DNA of 64,000 nucleotides from NCBI RefSeq assembly GCF_016863295.1, contig NZ_BOOP01000009.1, positions 248,001 to 312,000 of the forward strand, read 5' to 3'. The notes beneath the pieces are model-generated. The model had not been told where the DNA came from and did not search any database. It was given only the letters and a program-made list of their open reading frames with translations. Made by a program: the position numbers and the translations under genes. The stretch comes from Planotetraspora phitsanulokensis. Its GTDB lineage: Bacteria; Actinomycetota; Actinomycetes; Streptosporangiales; Streptosporangiaceae. Numbering within the stretch: position 1 is the stretch's first letter; the number at the start of each line of letters is the position of its first letter. This document shows positions 44,331-52,007 of the stretch, one piece after another.

Positions 44331-46103
44331 ATGTACGGCCACACGGGCACCTGGTTCGTCCCCGGATACACCGAGATTCGAGAGCTCGGCACCGGGGCCA
44401 CCGGAAGGGTCGTGCTCGCACGACATGACGCCAACGACATCCCGGTGGCGATCAAGTATCTGTCCGACGAGCTCCTGACCGACCTCGAGTTCGTCGCCAG
44501 ATTCCGGCACGAGGCCCGGTTGCTCGCCTCGTTGCCGCCCAACCCGCACGCCGCCCGCTTCTACGAATACCTGGAGACGCCGCAGGGCGCCGCCATCGTC
44601 ATGGAGCTGATCGACGGCGTCTCGCTGCGCGTCATGCTCCGCTCGCAGGGCCCCACCGGGCCCGAGGCGGCACTGGCCGTGCTGAGGGGCTCCCTGTCCG
44701 GGCTGGCCGCCGTGCACGCCGCCGACATGGTCCACCGGGACTACAAGCCCGAGAACATCATGATCGAGTCCGACGGCACGAGCAAACTGGTCGACTTCGG
44801 CATCGCCGCACGCGCCGGCGAGGGCATGTCCACGAGCGGCACGCCTCCCTACATGGCGCCCGAGCAGTGGTCGGGCGCGCCGGCGAGCCCGGCGACGGAT
44901 GTCTACGCCGCCACCATCGTCTTCTTCGAGTGCCTGACCGGGACCCGCCCCTTCCGGGCGCAGAACATGGCCGCCCTCGCCCGGCAGCACCGGGTCACCC
45001 CGCCTCCCGTGGAGGAGGTGCCCGCCCCGCTGCGCGGCCTCGTCGAGCGCGGCATGGCCAAGCACGCGACCGATCGACCTCAGAACGCCGAGGCGTTCAT
45101 CAACGAGCTCGAGGCCGTCGCGCACGAGGCATACGGCTCGGAGTGGGAGGAGAAGGGCCGGCGGCGCCTGGCCGTCCTCGCCGGGCTGCTGCTCCCGTTC
45201 TTCCCGCTGACCGACGAGGCCCCCGAGGTCGGCACGTCGCTCGCCGAGACCAGGCTCGGCAAGAGCCTGCTGAGCAGGACCGGCATGAAGGTCGGCCTGT
45301 CGCTCGCGGGCGCGGCGGTGGTCGCCGTGGGCGGCGTGGCACTGGTCGGCTCCCTCACCAACGGGACGAAACTCCAGGCGGGCACCGTGGCCGAGTCGCC
45401 CGCCGTACCCGGGTCCGGCACCGAGGTCACCGACGACCCCGTCACGCCTGAGGAGACGGCGTCGGACGAGCCGGAGGAGTCGCCGACCCCCGACCCCGCG
45501 GTGGCGCCGCCGCCCGCGCCTCCCGGCAATCCGGGCGCCAACCCTCCGGCCAATCCTGGCAACCCCGGAAATCCCCCCGCCAACCCGCCTGCGAACCCAC
45601 CGGCCAACCCCGGCAACCCACCCGTCGACCCTCCAGGCGGCGGCCCTGCGAACCCGCCCGCCGACCCTCCAGGCGGCGGCCCCGCGAACCCACCCGCCGA
45701 CCCGGGCACGGATCCAGGCACGGATCCAGGCACAGACCCCGGCACGGACCCAGGCACGGACCCAGGCACAGACCCAGGCACAGACCCAGGCACAGACCCA
45801 GGCACAGACCCAGGCACAGACCCCAGCACCGACCCCAGCACCGACCCCAGCACCGACCCCAGCACCGACCCCGGCACAGGCGACCCGTCCGGGGAGCCCA
45901 CGACCGACGAGCCCACGAAGTCGGCGGACCCGTCTACGACCCCCCCGCGGGGAGGCGTCCCGGAAACGCCCGCCACCGAGGCTTCGCCCAGGGCCGGAGA
46001 GTCGCCGGGGAACGACGGGCCGCCTTCGCAGGATCCGCGCGATGCGCCGACGGGAGTTCTCACGGCAGTCCTGATCAGAATCGGCCTGTTTCCGTCACAC
46101 TGA
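44331..46103 (+). CDS. membrane Ser/Thr protein kinase with repeat-rich external tail
   Basis: 590 residues. Kinase domain ~10-275 with glycine loop GTGATGRV, VAIK (K42), HRDYKPEN (D137) and DFG (155-157) all intact, plus GTPPYMAPEQ activation-loop end. One membrane helix at ~319-342 (VGLSLAGAAVVAVGGVALVG). Outside: a proline/asparagine/glycine-rich stalk (NPGNPPANPP units) and 14 copies of a four-residue unit (10 PGTD then 4 PSTD, ~458-513), then a Ser/Thr/Pro-rich end. No PASTA domains. The tail may span the wall. Lies between two pseudokinase genes. Confidence 0.9.
   Translation: MYGHTGTWFVPGYTEIRELGTGATGRVVLARHDANDIPVAIKYLSDELLTDLEFVARFRHEARLLASLPPNPHAARFYEYLETPQGAAIVMELIDGVSLRVMLRSQGPTGPEAALAVLRGSLSGLAAVHAADMVHRDYKPENIMIESDGTSKLVDFGIAARAGEGMSTSGTPPYMAPEQWSGAPASPATDVYAATIVFFECLTGTRPFRAQNMAALARQHRVTPPPVEEVPAPLRGLVERGMAKHATDRPQNAEAFINELEAVAHEAYGSEWEEKGRRRLAVLAGLLLPFFPLTDEAPEVGTSLAETRLGKSLLSRTGMKVGLSLAGAAVVAVGGVALVGSLTNGTKLQAGTVAESPAVPGSGTEVTDDPVTPEETASDEPEESPTPDPAVAPPPAPPGNPGANPPANPGNPGNPPANPPANPPANPGNPPVDPPGGGPANPPADPPGGGPANPPADPGTDPGTDPGTDPGTDPGTDPGTDPGTDPGTDPGTDPGTDPSTDPSTDPSTDPSTDPGTGDPSGEPTTDEPTKSADPSTTPPRGGVPETPATEASPRAGESPGNDGPPSQDPRDAPTGVLTAVLIRIGLFPSH
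45702..45869 (+). repeat. 12-base tandem repeat, 14 units, coding PGTD/PSTD
   Basis: In-frame units of about CCAGGCACAGAC repeat 14 times; synonymous changes (ccg/cca, acg/aca, gat/gac) distinguish the units. Unit number is likely variable between strains. Confidence 0.85.
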
Positions 46104-46144
46104 CGGCGAAGAGGATTGCCGGAAGGCATCGGAGGCGGCGGTAA

Positions 46145-47539
46145 ATGCAGGACGGCGCGACCATCTCGGGATACCGGCTCACCGGCCGGACGCGGATCAG
46201 CGAGCTCGGCACATGGAACGACGCGATCTCACCTGACGGAGTGCCGTCAGGCGTCCTGAGATTCGATCCCCGGGCGGTGGCCGCGCCGGACGCCAGGGAG
46301 CGGCTCGTCTCTGCGGTGAGCGCCGACCGGCGGCTCGTGCGGAGCGGCCTGTCCTCGCTCCTCCCGGTCGCCGATCTCGTCACCGCGCGGGGCGAGGTCT
46401 GGCTGATCACCTCCCGCCGGGCGATACCGACGGTCGCCGACCTCCTCGCGGGCGGCGAGGGACCGGACGCGGGCAGCGCGGGAACGATCCTCGTCGAGAT
46501 CGCCCAGGCCCTGCTGTCCCTGCACGCGGCCGGGCTCACGCACGGCGCCCTGCACCCCGGGACGGTGGTGATCGCCGAGGACGGCTCGGCGATGCTCGCC
46601 GAGCGGGGACTGATGGCCGCGGTGCGCGGCGACTCCCCGCCCGTGGAGCGTGACATCGCGGCCTGGTCGGCGCTCGCCCGCGGGTTGTCGGCGAGTTGGG
46701 CGGCCGGGGACGCGGCGCGGCTGTTCGACCGCGCCGCCGCGGCGGCCTCCGCCGGCGGGCTGACCGCCGCGCGCGACACCCTCCTGGCCGGCCGCGACGT
46801 CCTGCCGCCCGGTTTCACGACGCGCGACCGGCTCGTGCAGACCCTGCACCGGTGGTACGCGGCCGACGTCCCGACCTCGCCCGCGTCCCCGGTGCCCGAT
46901 CCCGGCGAGATCGTCACGCTGCTGCACGCCGACCGCGCCGGATCCGTCCGTACGGCGCCGCCCACGCCGGACGGCGACGTGATGATGCGCTTCGGGCCGG
47001 GTGTGCCCACGGAGGACCCCGACGGCTCCGGGAGCACGGCGGAACGGATCTGGCGCTCCGGGCAGGACCAGTTGGCCACGCTGCATGGGCAGGGATCGCG
47101 TGGGACGCCGCGTCGAGGCCGGCGGCGCGCGACGGCATGGGCCGGAACCATCCTGCTCGCGGTCCTGATCGCGGCGGGCATCCTCTGGCTGCGCCAGTCG
47201 CCGGGTCTGGCGGTGGCGGTCGAGAAGGTGGACGTCCGCGGCCCGAAGAAGGCCCTGTCGTGCGACGGCACGGCCACCATCGTGGGCGTGGTGACCACGA
47301 ACGGCGGCGAGGGCTCGATCCGCTACGTCTGGCTCCGCAGCGACGGGCAGAAGCTGGCCGAGCAGGAGTTGCGCGTGCTCTCCGGGTCCACCTCCGTCGA
47401 GCTTCCCCTGCACTGGAAGGTCAGCGGGGAGTCTTCCGGATTCAAGGGCACCGCCACCCTGCGCGTCCTGTCCCCCACGACCTCGGGGAAGGCCCTACAG
47501 GGTAAAGCCAGCTTTTCGTACAAATGCCAAGTTCACTAA
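46145..47539 (+). CDS. membrane-anchored degenerate kinase-like protein
   Basis: 464 residues. The first ~230 residues align in plan with a kinase domain but without catalysis: the catalytic loop reads HGALHPGT (133-140) in place of HRDxKPxN and the DFG region is LAERG; no VAIK lysine is evident. Then a linker, one helix (~332-350, AGTILLAVLIAAGILWL) and an external beta domain (~360-460) with two cysteines (LSCDG, FSYKC) of Ig-like look. GGAGG precedes the ATG. Immediately follows the active kinase gene, so likely one transcript and a shared signalling complex. Confidence 0.78.
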   Translation: MQDGATISGYRLTGRTRISELGTWNDAISPDGVPSGVLRFDPRAVAAPDARERLVSAVSADRRLVRSGLSSLLPVADLVTARGEVWLITSRRAIPTVADLLAGGEGPDAGSAGTILVEIAQALLSLHAAGLTHGALHPGTVVIAEDGSAMLAERGLMAAVRGDSPPVERDIAAWSALARGLSASWAAGDAARLFDRAAAAASAGGLTAARDTLLAGRDVLPPGFTTRDRLVQTLHRWYAADVPTSPASPVPDPGEIVTLLHADRAGSVRTAPPTPDGDVMMRFGPGVPTEDPDGSGSTAERIWRSGQDQLATLHGQGSRGTPRRGRRRATAWAGTILLAVLIAAGILWLRQSPGLAVAVEKVDVRGPKKALSCDGTATIVGVVTTNGGEGSIRYVWLRSDGQKLAEQELRVLSGSTSVELPLHWKVSGESSGFKGTATLRVLSPTTSGKALQGKASFSYKCQVH

Positions 47540-47542
47540 TGT
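47537..47542 (+). promoter_or_regulatory. -10 box (TAATGT) of the DUF2510 gene, leaderless
   Basis: TAATGT is followed by six bases and the ATG at 47549. It overlaps the stop codon of the preceding gene, so the DUF2510 gene has its own start in addition to read-through. Confidence 0.5.
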
Positions 47543-47548
47543 GGCCGC

Positions 47549-48619
47549 ATGACCACGACCCCCGCCGGTTGGTATCCCGACCCGTACGGATCTCCCCAAC
47601 TGCGTTGGTGGGACGGCTCCCAGTGGACGGATGCCACCCATTCCCGGGAGGCCTCCGCACCTGAGGCCACGGCGCCTCCCGAGCAGCCGTCCCAGACCGC
47701 GCCCCTGCGGGCGCCGCTGCGGGCGGAGCAACCGGCGTGGGGGCAGCCGGGACAGCCAACCCTGCCGGGACAGCCAACCCTGCCGGGACAACCTCCGCTG
47801 CCGGGACAACCTCCCCTGCCGGGGCACCATCCCCTTCCTGCGCCCGCCTTCGGGCAGCGGCCGAAGGCGACCCCGGTCTGGCCGTGGATCGTCGGGGGCG
47901 TGGCCGTCATGATCGCGGTCGTGATCGCGTTCACCTCGGTGCTCGTATTCCTGAACAACCGCTCCGACCCGATGGCCTCCCGGCCTGACGAGGTGGTCCC
48001 GAGCGCACCGCTGGACTCGATCGTCCCTCCGAGCCCGACCCCGGCGGCGCCGCTCGCGGAACTCCCCCAGCCGTCGGGAGACCGGATCAACGACCCGGCG
48101 ACGGGGCTGTCCTACGCCTTCCCCGGCGAACCCTGGACGGTGCCCAAGTCCGCCGACATCAACAACCCGGACAATCCGCAGGTCCCGCTCTGGACGAGCG
48201 GGTACAGCGCCCTGTCCCAGCAGAACTACGACGGCCAGGGCGGCGACTGGGTCGGCTCGATCTACGCCGCGCAACTGCCCCAGGTCCTGCCGTACGGCGG
48301 GCCGCAGGATCTCCGCACCTCGGTCACCGCGATGCTCGTGGGCTATGAGCCCCTGTTCTACGAGCCCCAGCACGAACGGAAGATCCTCCGCAACGAGGCC
48401 ATGGAGGTCAGCGGGCACAAGGCCTGGGTGACCGAGTTCGAAATGGACTTCTCGAAGGAGTCCGCGGCCAACGGCTGGAAGTGGAAGACGGAGAAGGGGG
48501 CGTTCGTCCTGGTCGACCAAGGTCAGGACCGGCGTCCGTCCATGCTCTACGTCTCCGTGCCGGACAATCTCGACCAATCAGTACTCAACCGGGTGCTGGA
48601 CTCGCTCGAAGCCCGGTGA
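47549..48619 (+). CDS. DUF2510 membrane protein
   Basis: 356 residues. N-terminal DUF2510 motif GWYPDPYGSPQLRWWDGSQW (WYxDP...RWWDG), a Pro/Gln-rich linker with four six-residue repeats (PGQPTL/PGQPPL), one helix at ~110-132 (WIVGGVAVMIAVVIAFTSVL), and an external domain (~175-350) with TGLSYAFPGEPW and a lipoprotein-like beta pattern ending LDQSVLNRVLDSL. DUF2510 proteins are membrane proteins of unknown role, often near signalling genes. Confidence 0.82.
   Translation: MTTTPAGWYPDPYGSPQLRWWDGSQWTDATHSREASAPEATAPPEQPSQTAPLRAPLRAEQPAWGQPGQPTLPGQPTLPGQPPLPGQPPLPGHHPLPAPAFGQRPKATPVWPWIVGGVAVMIAVVIAFTSVLVFLNNRSDPMASRPDEVVPSAPLDSIVPPSPTPAAPLAELPQPSGDRINDPATGLSYAFPGEPWTVPKSADINNPDNPQVPLWTSGYSALSQQNYDGQGGDWVGSIYAAQLPQVLPYGGPQDLRTSVTAMLVGYEPLFYEPQHERKILRNEAMEVSGHKAWVTEFEMDFSKESAANGWKWKTEKGAFVLVDQGQDRRPSMLYVSVPDNLDQSVLNRVLDSLEAR
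47747..47818 (+). repeat. 18-base tandem repeat, 4 units, coding PGQPxL
   Basis: Four in-frame 18-base units starting CCGGGACA encode PGQPTL twice and PGQPPL twice; a degenerate fifth follows. Confidence 0.8.
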
Positions 48620-48628
48620 ACGCACTAC

Positions 48629-48634
48629 TACGCT
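48629..48634 (+). promoter_or_regulatory. -10 box (TACGCT) of orn, leaderless
   Basis: TACGCT, six bases, then the ATG at 48641, with no ribosome site. Confidence 0.55.
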
Positions 48635-48640
48635 GGTCCC

Positions 48641-49237
48641 ATGACTGACCTGCTGGTCTGGATCGACTGTGAGATGACCGGGCTCGACCTCGGCCGTGAC
48701 GCGCTCGTCGAGGTGGCCTGTGTGGTGACCGACGGCGAGCTGAACCAGCTGGACGAGGGTGTCGACGTCGTCATCAAGCCGCCGCCGGAGTCGCTGGGGC
48801 AGATGTCGGACGTCGTCCGGGAGATGCACACCGCCTCAGGGCTCCTCACCGCGCTCGCGGGCGGCGTGACGCTCGCCGAGGCCGAGTCGATCGTGCTCGA
48901 CTACATCCGCGGCCACATCGCCGACCCCAAGAAGGCGCCGCTGTGCGGCAACTCCATCGCGACGGACCGTTCGTTCATCGCGCGGGACATGCCGGGCGTG
49001 GACTCCTTCCTCCACTACCGGATGATCGACGTCTCCTCGATCAAGGAACTGGCCAGGCGGTGGTACCCCCGGGTCTATTTCGCCTCCCCCGAGAAGCAGG
49101 GCGGGCACCGGGCCCTCGCCGACATCATCGAGAGCATCCGCGAGCTGCGCTATTACCGCGCCGCCGTCTTCGTGCCGCAACCCGGGCCCGACTCGGCGAC
49201 CGCGCGGGAGGTGGCCGAGGCGATCTCCGCGACCTGA
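48641..49237 (+). CDS. orn: oligoribonuclease
   Basis: DEDDh 3'-5' exoribonuclease that degrades 2-5 nt RNAs and linearised cyclic dinucleotides. 198 residues: Exo [15 protein letters not shown], Exo [16 protein letters not shown], Exo [14 protein letters not shown] with the catalytic histidine. The MHTASGL and [19 protein letters not shown] segments are Orn hallmarks. Placement directly ahead of tRNA-His is seen in other actinomycetes. Confidence 0.95.
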   Translation: MTDLLVWIDCEMTGLDLGRDALVEVACVVTDGELNQLDEGVDVVIKPPPESLGQMSDVVREMHTASGLLTALAGGVTLAEAESIVLDYIRGHIADPKKAPLCGNSIATDRSFIARDMPGVDSFLHYRMIDVSSIKELARRWYPRVYFASPEKQGGHRALADIIESIRELRYYRAAVFVPQPGPDSATAREVAEAISAT

Positions 49238-49330
49238 TCGCGGCCTGATCGCGGCCTGATCGCGGGATGGAGCGCGATGCTCCCGAATGCCGCTACACTT
49301 TTCTCGTACGCCGTGCCTAACGGCGGACAT

Positions 49331-49407
49331 GGTGGGTGTAGCTCAGCTGGCAGAGCGCCAGGTTGTGGTCCTGGATGTCGTGGGTTCAAGTCCCATCACT
49401 CACCCCA
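49331..49407 (+). tRNA. tRNA-His (GTG anticodon)
   Basis: Full cloverleaf of 77 bases with encoded CCA. The acceptor GTGGGTG pairs with CACTCAC; an extra G at position -1 opposite discriminator C73 is the histidine identity element. D-arm GCTCAGCTGGCAGAGC, anticodon loop TTGTGGT with GTG at 49365-49367, T-arm GTGGGTTCAAGTCCCAT. Confidence 0.97.
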
Positions 49408-49409
49408 AT

Positions 49410-49449
49410 ACGGGAACGGCCGGTCCTCAGGGACCGGCCGTTCCCGTTT
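49410..49449 (+). terminator. terminator of the tRNA-His gene
   Basis: ACGGGAACGGCCGGTCC pairs perfectly (17 base pairs) with its complement at 49431-49447 around a TCAG loop, three bases after the CCA end. Confidence 0.85.
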
Positions 49450-49597
49450 GCGCGCTTGCGGCGGATTGTGCGGCTGACGCGAGCAAGTCAGCGAACATTG
49501 CCCCCAAAGGTAGATATTGCGAGTTATGCTCACCTGACGACCGCAACGCCGCATGGGCGGGGGGCCTCGGCGATCTTTGACTCTTAACGGAGGCCGG

Positions 49598-49819
49598 ATG
49601 AGAGTCGACGACCGCACCGGAATGGGACTGAGCAAACGGGAGACCGAGGTCATGGACCTGATCGCCACCGGTCATTCCAACGGCGAGATCGCCCAGCGCC
49701 TGTTCCTCAGCGAGAAGACCGTCAAGAACCACGTCAACCGCATCTACGCCAAGCTCGGCGTCGCATCGCGCGTCACGGCGATCGGCCGCTGGCTCGGCGG
49801 AACCGACCCGGAGGCGTGA
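49598..49819 (+). CDS. single-domain LuxR/GerE-type HTH protein
   Basis: 73 residues consisting only of the LuxR-type DNA-binding domain: [20 protein letters not shown] then [20 protein letters not shown] and [13 protein letters not shown]. No receiver or sensor domain. GGAGG lies seven bases before the ATG. Stand-alone proteins of this type act in development or stress control; target unknown. Confidence 0.85.
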   Translation: MRVDDRTGMGLSKRETEVMDLIATGHSNGEIAQRLFLSEKTVKNHVNRIYAKLGVASRVTAIGRWLGGTDPEA

Positions 49820-49872
49820 GACCCCCGGGCGGGCAACGTCACCTCCTCGTCCCGGTGGTCACCGCACCGGGG

Positions 49873-51159
49873 TCAGGGAGCGGCCGGGACCCGGGTCAGG
49901 GCGTTGCGCAGGCCGTCCAGGCCGTACTCCAGCTCCTCCGGCTGGACGGACAGGGCGGGGCGTAGCCGGACGGAGCTCTCCCCACAGGACAACACGAGGA
50001 TCGCCTCGTCCTCCCGGAGACGCTCGACCAGCCCGCCGGGGTCGGGGACGTCGAAGGCGCACATCAGGCCGCGCCCGCGGGCGTTCGTCACGAGCCCGTC
50101 GGCCTCGAGCCCGCGCAGCGCGCCGAGCAGCTTCTCCCCCAGGATCGCCGCCCGCGGGATCAGCCCGTCGCGTTCGATGATCTCCAGCATCCGCCGTGAG
50201 CGGACCATGTCCACGAGCCCGCCGCCCCACGTCGAGTTGATCCGCCCGCTCACCGCGAAGACGTTGTCGGGGACGAGATCGACCCTGCGGCCGGCCATGA
50301 TCCCGCCCACCTGGACCTTCTTGGCGAAGGCCACGATGTCCGGGGCCAGGCCGAGCTGCTGGTAGGCCCACGGCGAGCCGGTGAGGCCGACGCCGGTCTG
50401 CACCTCGTCGAGGACGAACAGCGCCTCGTGCTCGTGGCACAGCGCCTGCATGGCCCGCAGGAACTCGGGACGCATGTGGTTGTCCCCGCCCTCGCCCTGG
50501 ATCGGCTCGGCGATGAAGCAGGCGATGTCATGGCGGAACCGGTCGAACGCCTCACGCGCCTGGGTCAGAGCCCGCTCCTCGGCGCGCTCGACGTCGCCGA
50601 AATGGATCGCGGGCACGTCGATCCGGGGCCAGCCGAACTTGGGGAACCTGTCGGTCTTCACCGGGTCGGTGTTGGTCAGCGAGAGCGTGTAGCCGCTGCG
50701 CCCGTGGAAGGCGCGGGTCAGGTGGAGGGCCTTGGTGCCAAGACCGGGATGCCGGCCGTTGGCCTCGTTCCACCGGCTCTTCCAGTCGAAGGCGCACTTG
50801 AGGGCGTTCTCCACGGCGAGCGCGCCGCCCTCCACGAAGAACAGATGGGGCAGCTCCGGATCGCCCAGTACCCGCTGGAAGGTCTCCACGAACTCGGCGA
50901 GATGGGCGGTGTAGAGGTCGGAGTTGGCCGGCTTGTTCGCGGCTACCCGTCCGAGCAGATCGAGGAACTCCGGATCGCCGGAGAAGGGGTTCATCCCCAG
51001 GGGAGACGACGCGAAGAACGTGTAGAAGTCCAGATACCGTCTGCCGTCGCGGCCGTCGACCAGCCAGGAGCCCGCGCTCCTGTCGAGGTCGAGCACCAGC
51101 CGGTAACCGTCGACGAGCAGGTGCCGGGCGAGACCGTCGTGTACCGCACTGGGATCCAT
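49873..51159 (-). CDS. lat: L-lysine 6-transaminase
   Basis: PLP enzyme that moves the epsilon-amino group of lysine to 2-oxoglutarate, yielding alpha-aminoadipate semialdehyde. 428 residues. Family-specific are YLDFYTFFASSPLGMNPF, HLFFVEGGALAVENALKCAF, AFHGRSGYTLSLTNTDP and the lysine region DIVAFAKKVQVGGIMAG. No beta-lactam genes are nearby, so lysine catabolism or a stress role (as with Mycobacterium Lat) is more likely than cephamycin synthesis. GGAGG precedes the ATG. Confidence 0.93.
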   Translation of the reverse strand: MDPSAVHDGLARHLLVDGYRLVLDLDRSAGSWLVDGRDGRRYLDFYTFFASSPLGMNPFSGDPEFLDLLGRVAANKPANSDLYTAHLAEFVETFQRVLGDPELPHLFFVEGGALAVENALKCAFDWKSRWNEANGRHPGLGTKALHLTRAFHGRSGYTLSLTNTDPVKTDRFPKFGWPRIDVPAIHFGDVERAEERALTQAREAFDRFRHDIACFIAEPIQGEGGDNHMRPEFLRAMQALCHEHEALFVLDEVQTGVGLTGSPWAYQQLGLAPDIVAFAKKVQVGGIMAGRRVDLVPDNVFAVSGRINSTWGGGLVDMVRSRRMLEIIERDGLIPRAAILGEKLLGALRGLEADGLVTNARGRGLMCAFDVPDPGGLVERLREDEAILVLSCGESSVRLRPALSVQPEELEYGLDGLRNALTRVPAAP

Positions 51160-51293
51160 GCCGCCTCCGCATTACGTCGGGACCAACACAATTCCCTCAT
51201 ACAAGGCGATAGTTGTGAACAGTTTCCACAAAAATATCCCGCCAGGAGAACATTTTTCGTTGGTCATGGATCATGCGGAGCCAGACCCGGCGA

Positions 51294-51953
51294 TCAGACG
51301 GCGGCGTACACGACCAGGGAGACCGCCACGTACTGGACGACGTAGGCCGCGATCGTGAAGGCGTGGAAGACCTCGTGGAAGCCGAACCACCGGGGTGAGG
51401 GGTCCGGCCGGCGCAGGCCGTACACGACCGCCCCCGCCGAGTAGAGCAGGCCTCCCACGAGGACCAGGATCCCGGCGGCGACGCCCGCGCCCGCGAACAA
51501 CTGCGGCATGACGAACACGGCCGTCCAGCCCAGGCCGATGTAGAGCGCCGTGTAGAGCCAGCGCGGGGCGCGCAGCCACAACACGCGGAACAGCACCCCG
51601 ACGGTCGCACCCGCCCAGATGACCGACAACACGGCCACCCGGGCGATCCCGTCCAGCGCGAGCACCGCGAAGGGGGTGTAGGTGCCCGCGATCACGAGGT
51701 AGATGTTGGCGTGGTCGAACCGGCGCAGCACCTCCGCGACGCGCGGCGAGACCCTTCCCCTGTGGTAGGTCGCGGAGACGCCGAACAGCAGGCCGGACGT
51801 GATCGCGTAGACCACCGCGGCCAGCCGCGCCTGGACCGTGGGCCCGAGGGCCACCAGCACGAACCCGCCCACCAGAGTGGCGGGCACGGCGCCCGCGTGC
51901 AGCCATCCGCGGAGTCTCGGCTTGGCCGTCCGCTCGAGAGAGATCGTCGTCAC
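51294..51953 (-). CDS. hemolysin III (YqfA/PAQR-like) membrane protein
   Basis: 219 residues, seven helices. The family histidines and core motifs are present: GVSATYHRGRVSPRVAEVLR, RFDHANIYLVIAGTYTPFAV and the late FHEVFHAFTIAAYVVQYVAV. These PAQR-fold proteins are putative metal-dependent hydrolases. The GTG start at 51953 (VTTISLERTAKPRLRGWLHA) abuts a perfect palindrome. The preceding frame stays open into the PBP region but is not coding there. Confidence 0.88.
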   Translation of the reverse strand: MTTISLERTAKPRLRGWLHAGAVPATLVGGFVLVALGPTVQARLAAVVYAITSGLLFGVSATYHRGRVSPRVAEVLRRFDHANIYLVIAGTYTPFAVLALDGIARVAVLSVIWAGATVGVLFRVLWLRAPRWLYTALYIGLGWTAVFVMPQLFAGAGVAAGILVLVGGLLYSAGAVVYGLRRPDPSPRWFGFHEVFHAFTIAAYVVQYVAVSLVVYAAV

Positions 51954-51978
51954 GTAACTTACGCTAGCGTAAGTTACG
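51953..51978. promoter_or_regulatory. perfect 26-base palindrome at the hemolysin III start
   Basis: CGTAACTTACGCT is followed by its exact reverse complement; the last base reaches into the GTG start codon. TTACG/CGTAA arms are usual for TetR-type operators. Confidence 0.65.
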
Positions 51979-51987
51979 GCACCGTAG

Positions 51988-52007
51988 GTTGTGACGTACG
52001 TCACAAC
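51988..52007. promoter_or_regulatory. perfect 20-base palindrome
   Basis: GTTGTGACGTACGTCACAAC reads the same on both strands and overlaps the stop codon of the penicillin-binding protein gene. Either a second operator for hemolysin III or a compact hairpin. Confidence 0.5.

Noticed and set aside
45702-45869. Short regular repeats as a possible CRISPR array
   Set aside because: Units are contiguous, in frame and without spacers; they encode the kinase tail.
49450-49597. Further tRNA after tRNA-His
   Set aside because: No second cloverleaf; the sequence is a terminator followed by the LuxR gene promoter.
49873-51159. lat as evidence of a cephamycin-type cluster
   Set aside because: No ACV synthetase, isopenicillin synthase or related gene in the window; the nearby PBP is not enough.
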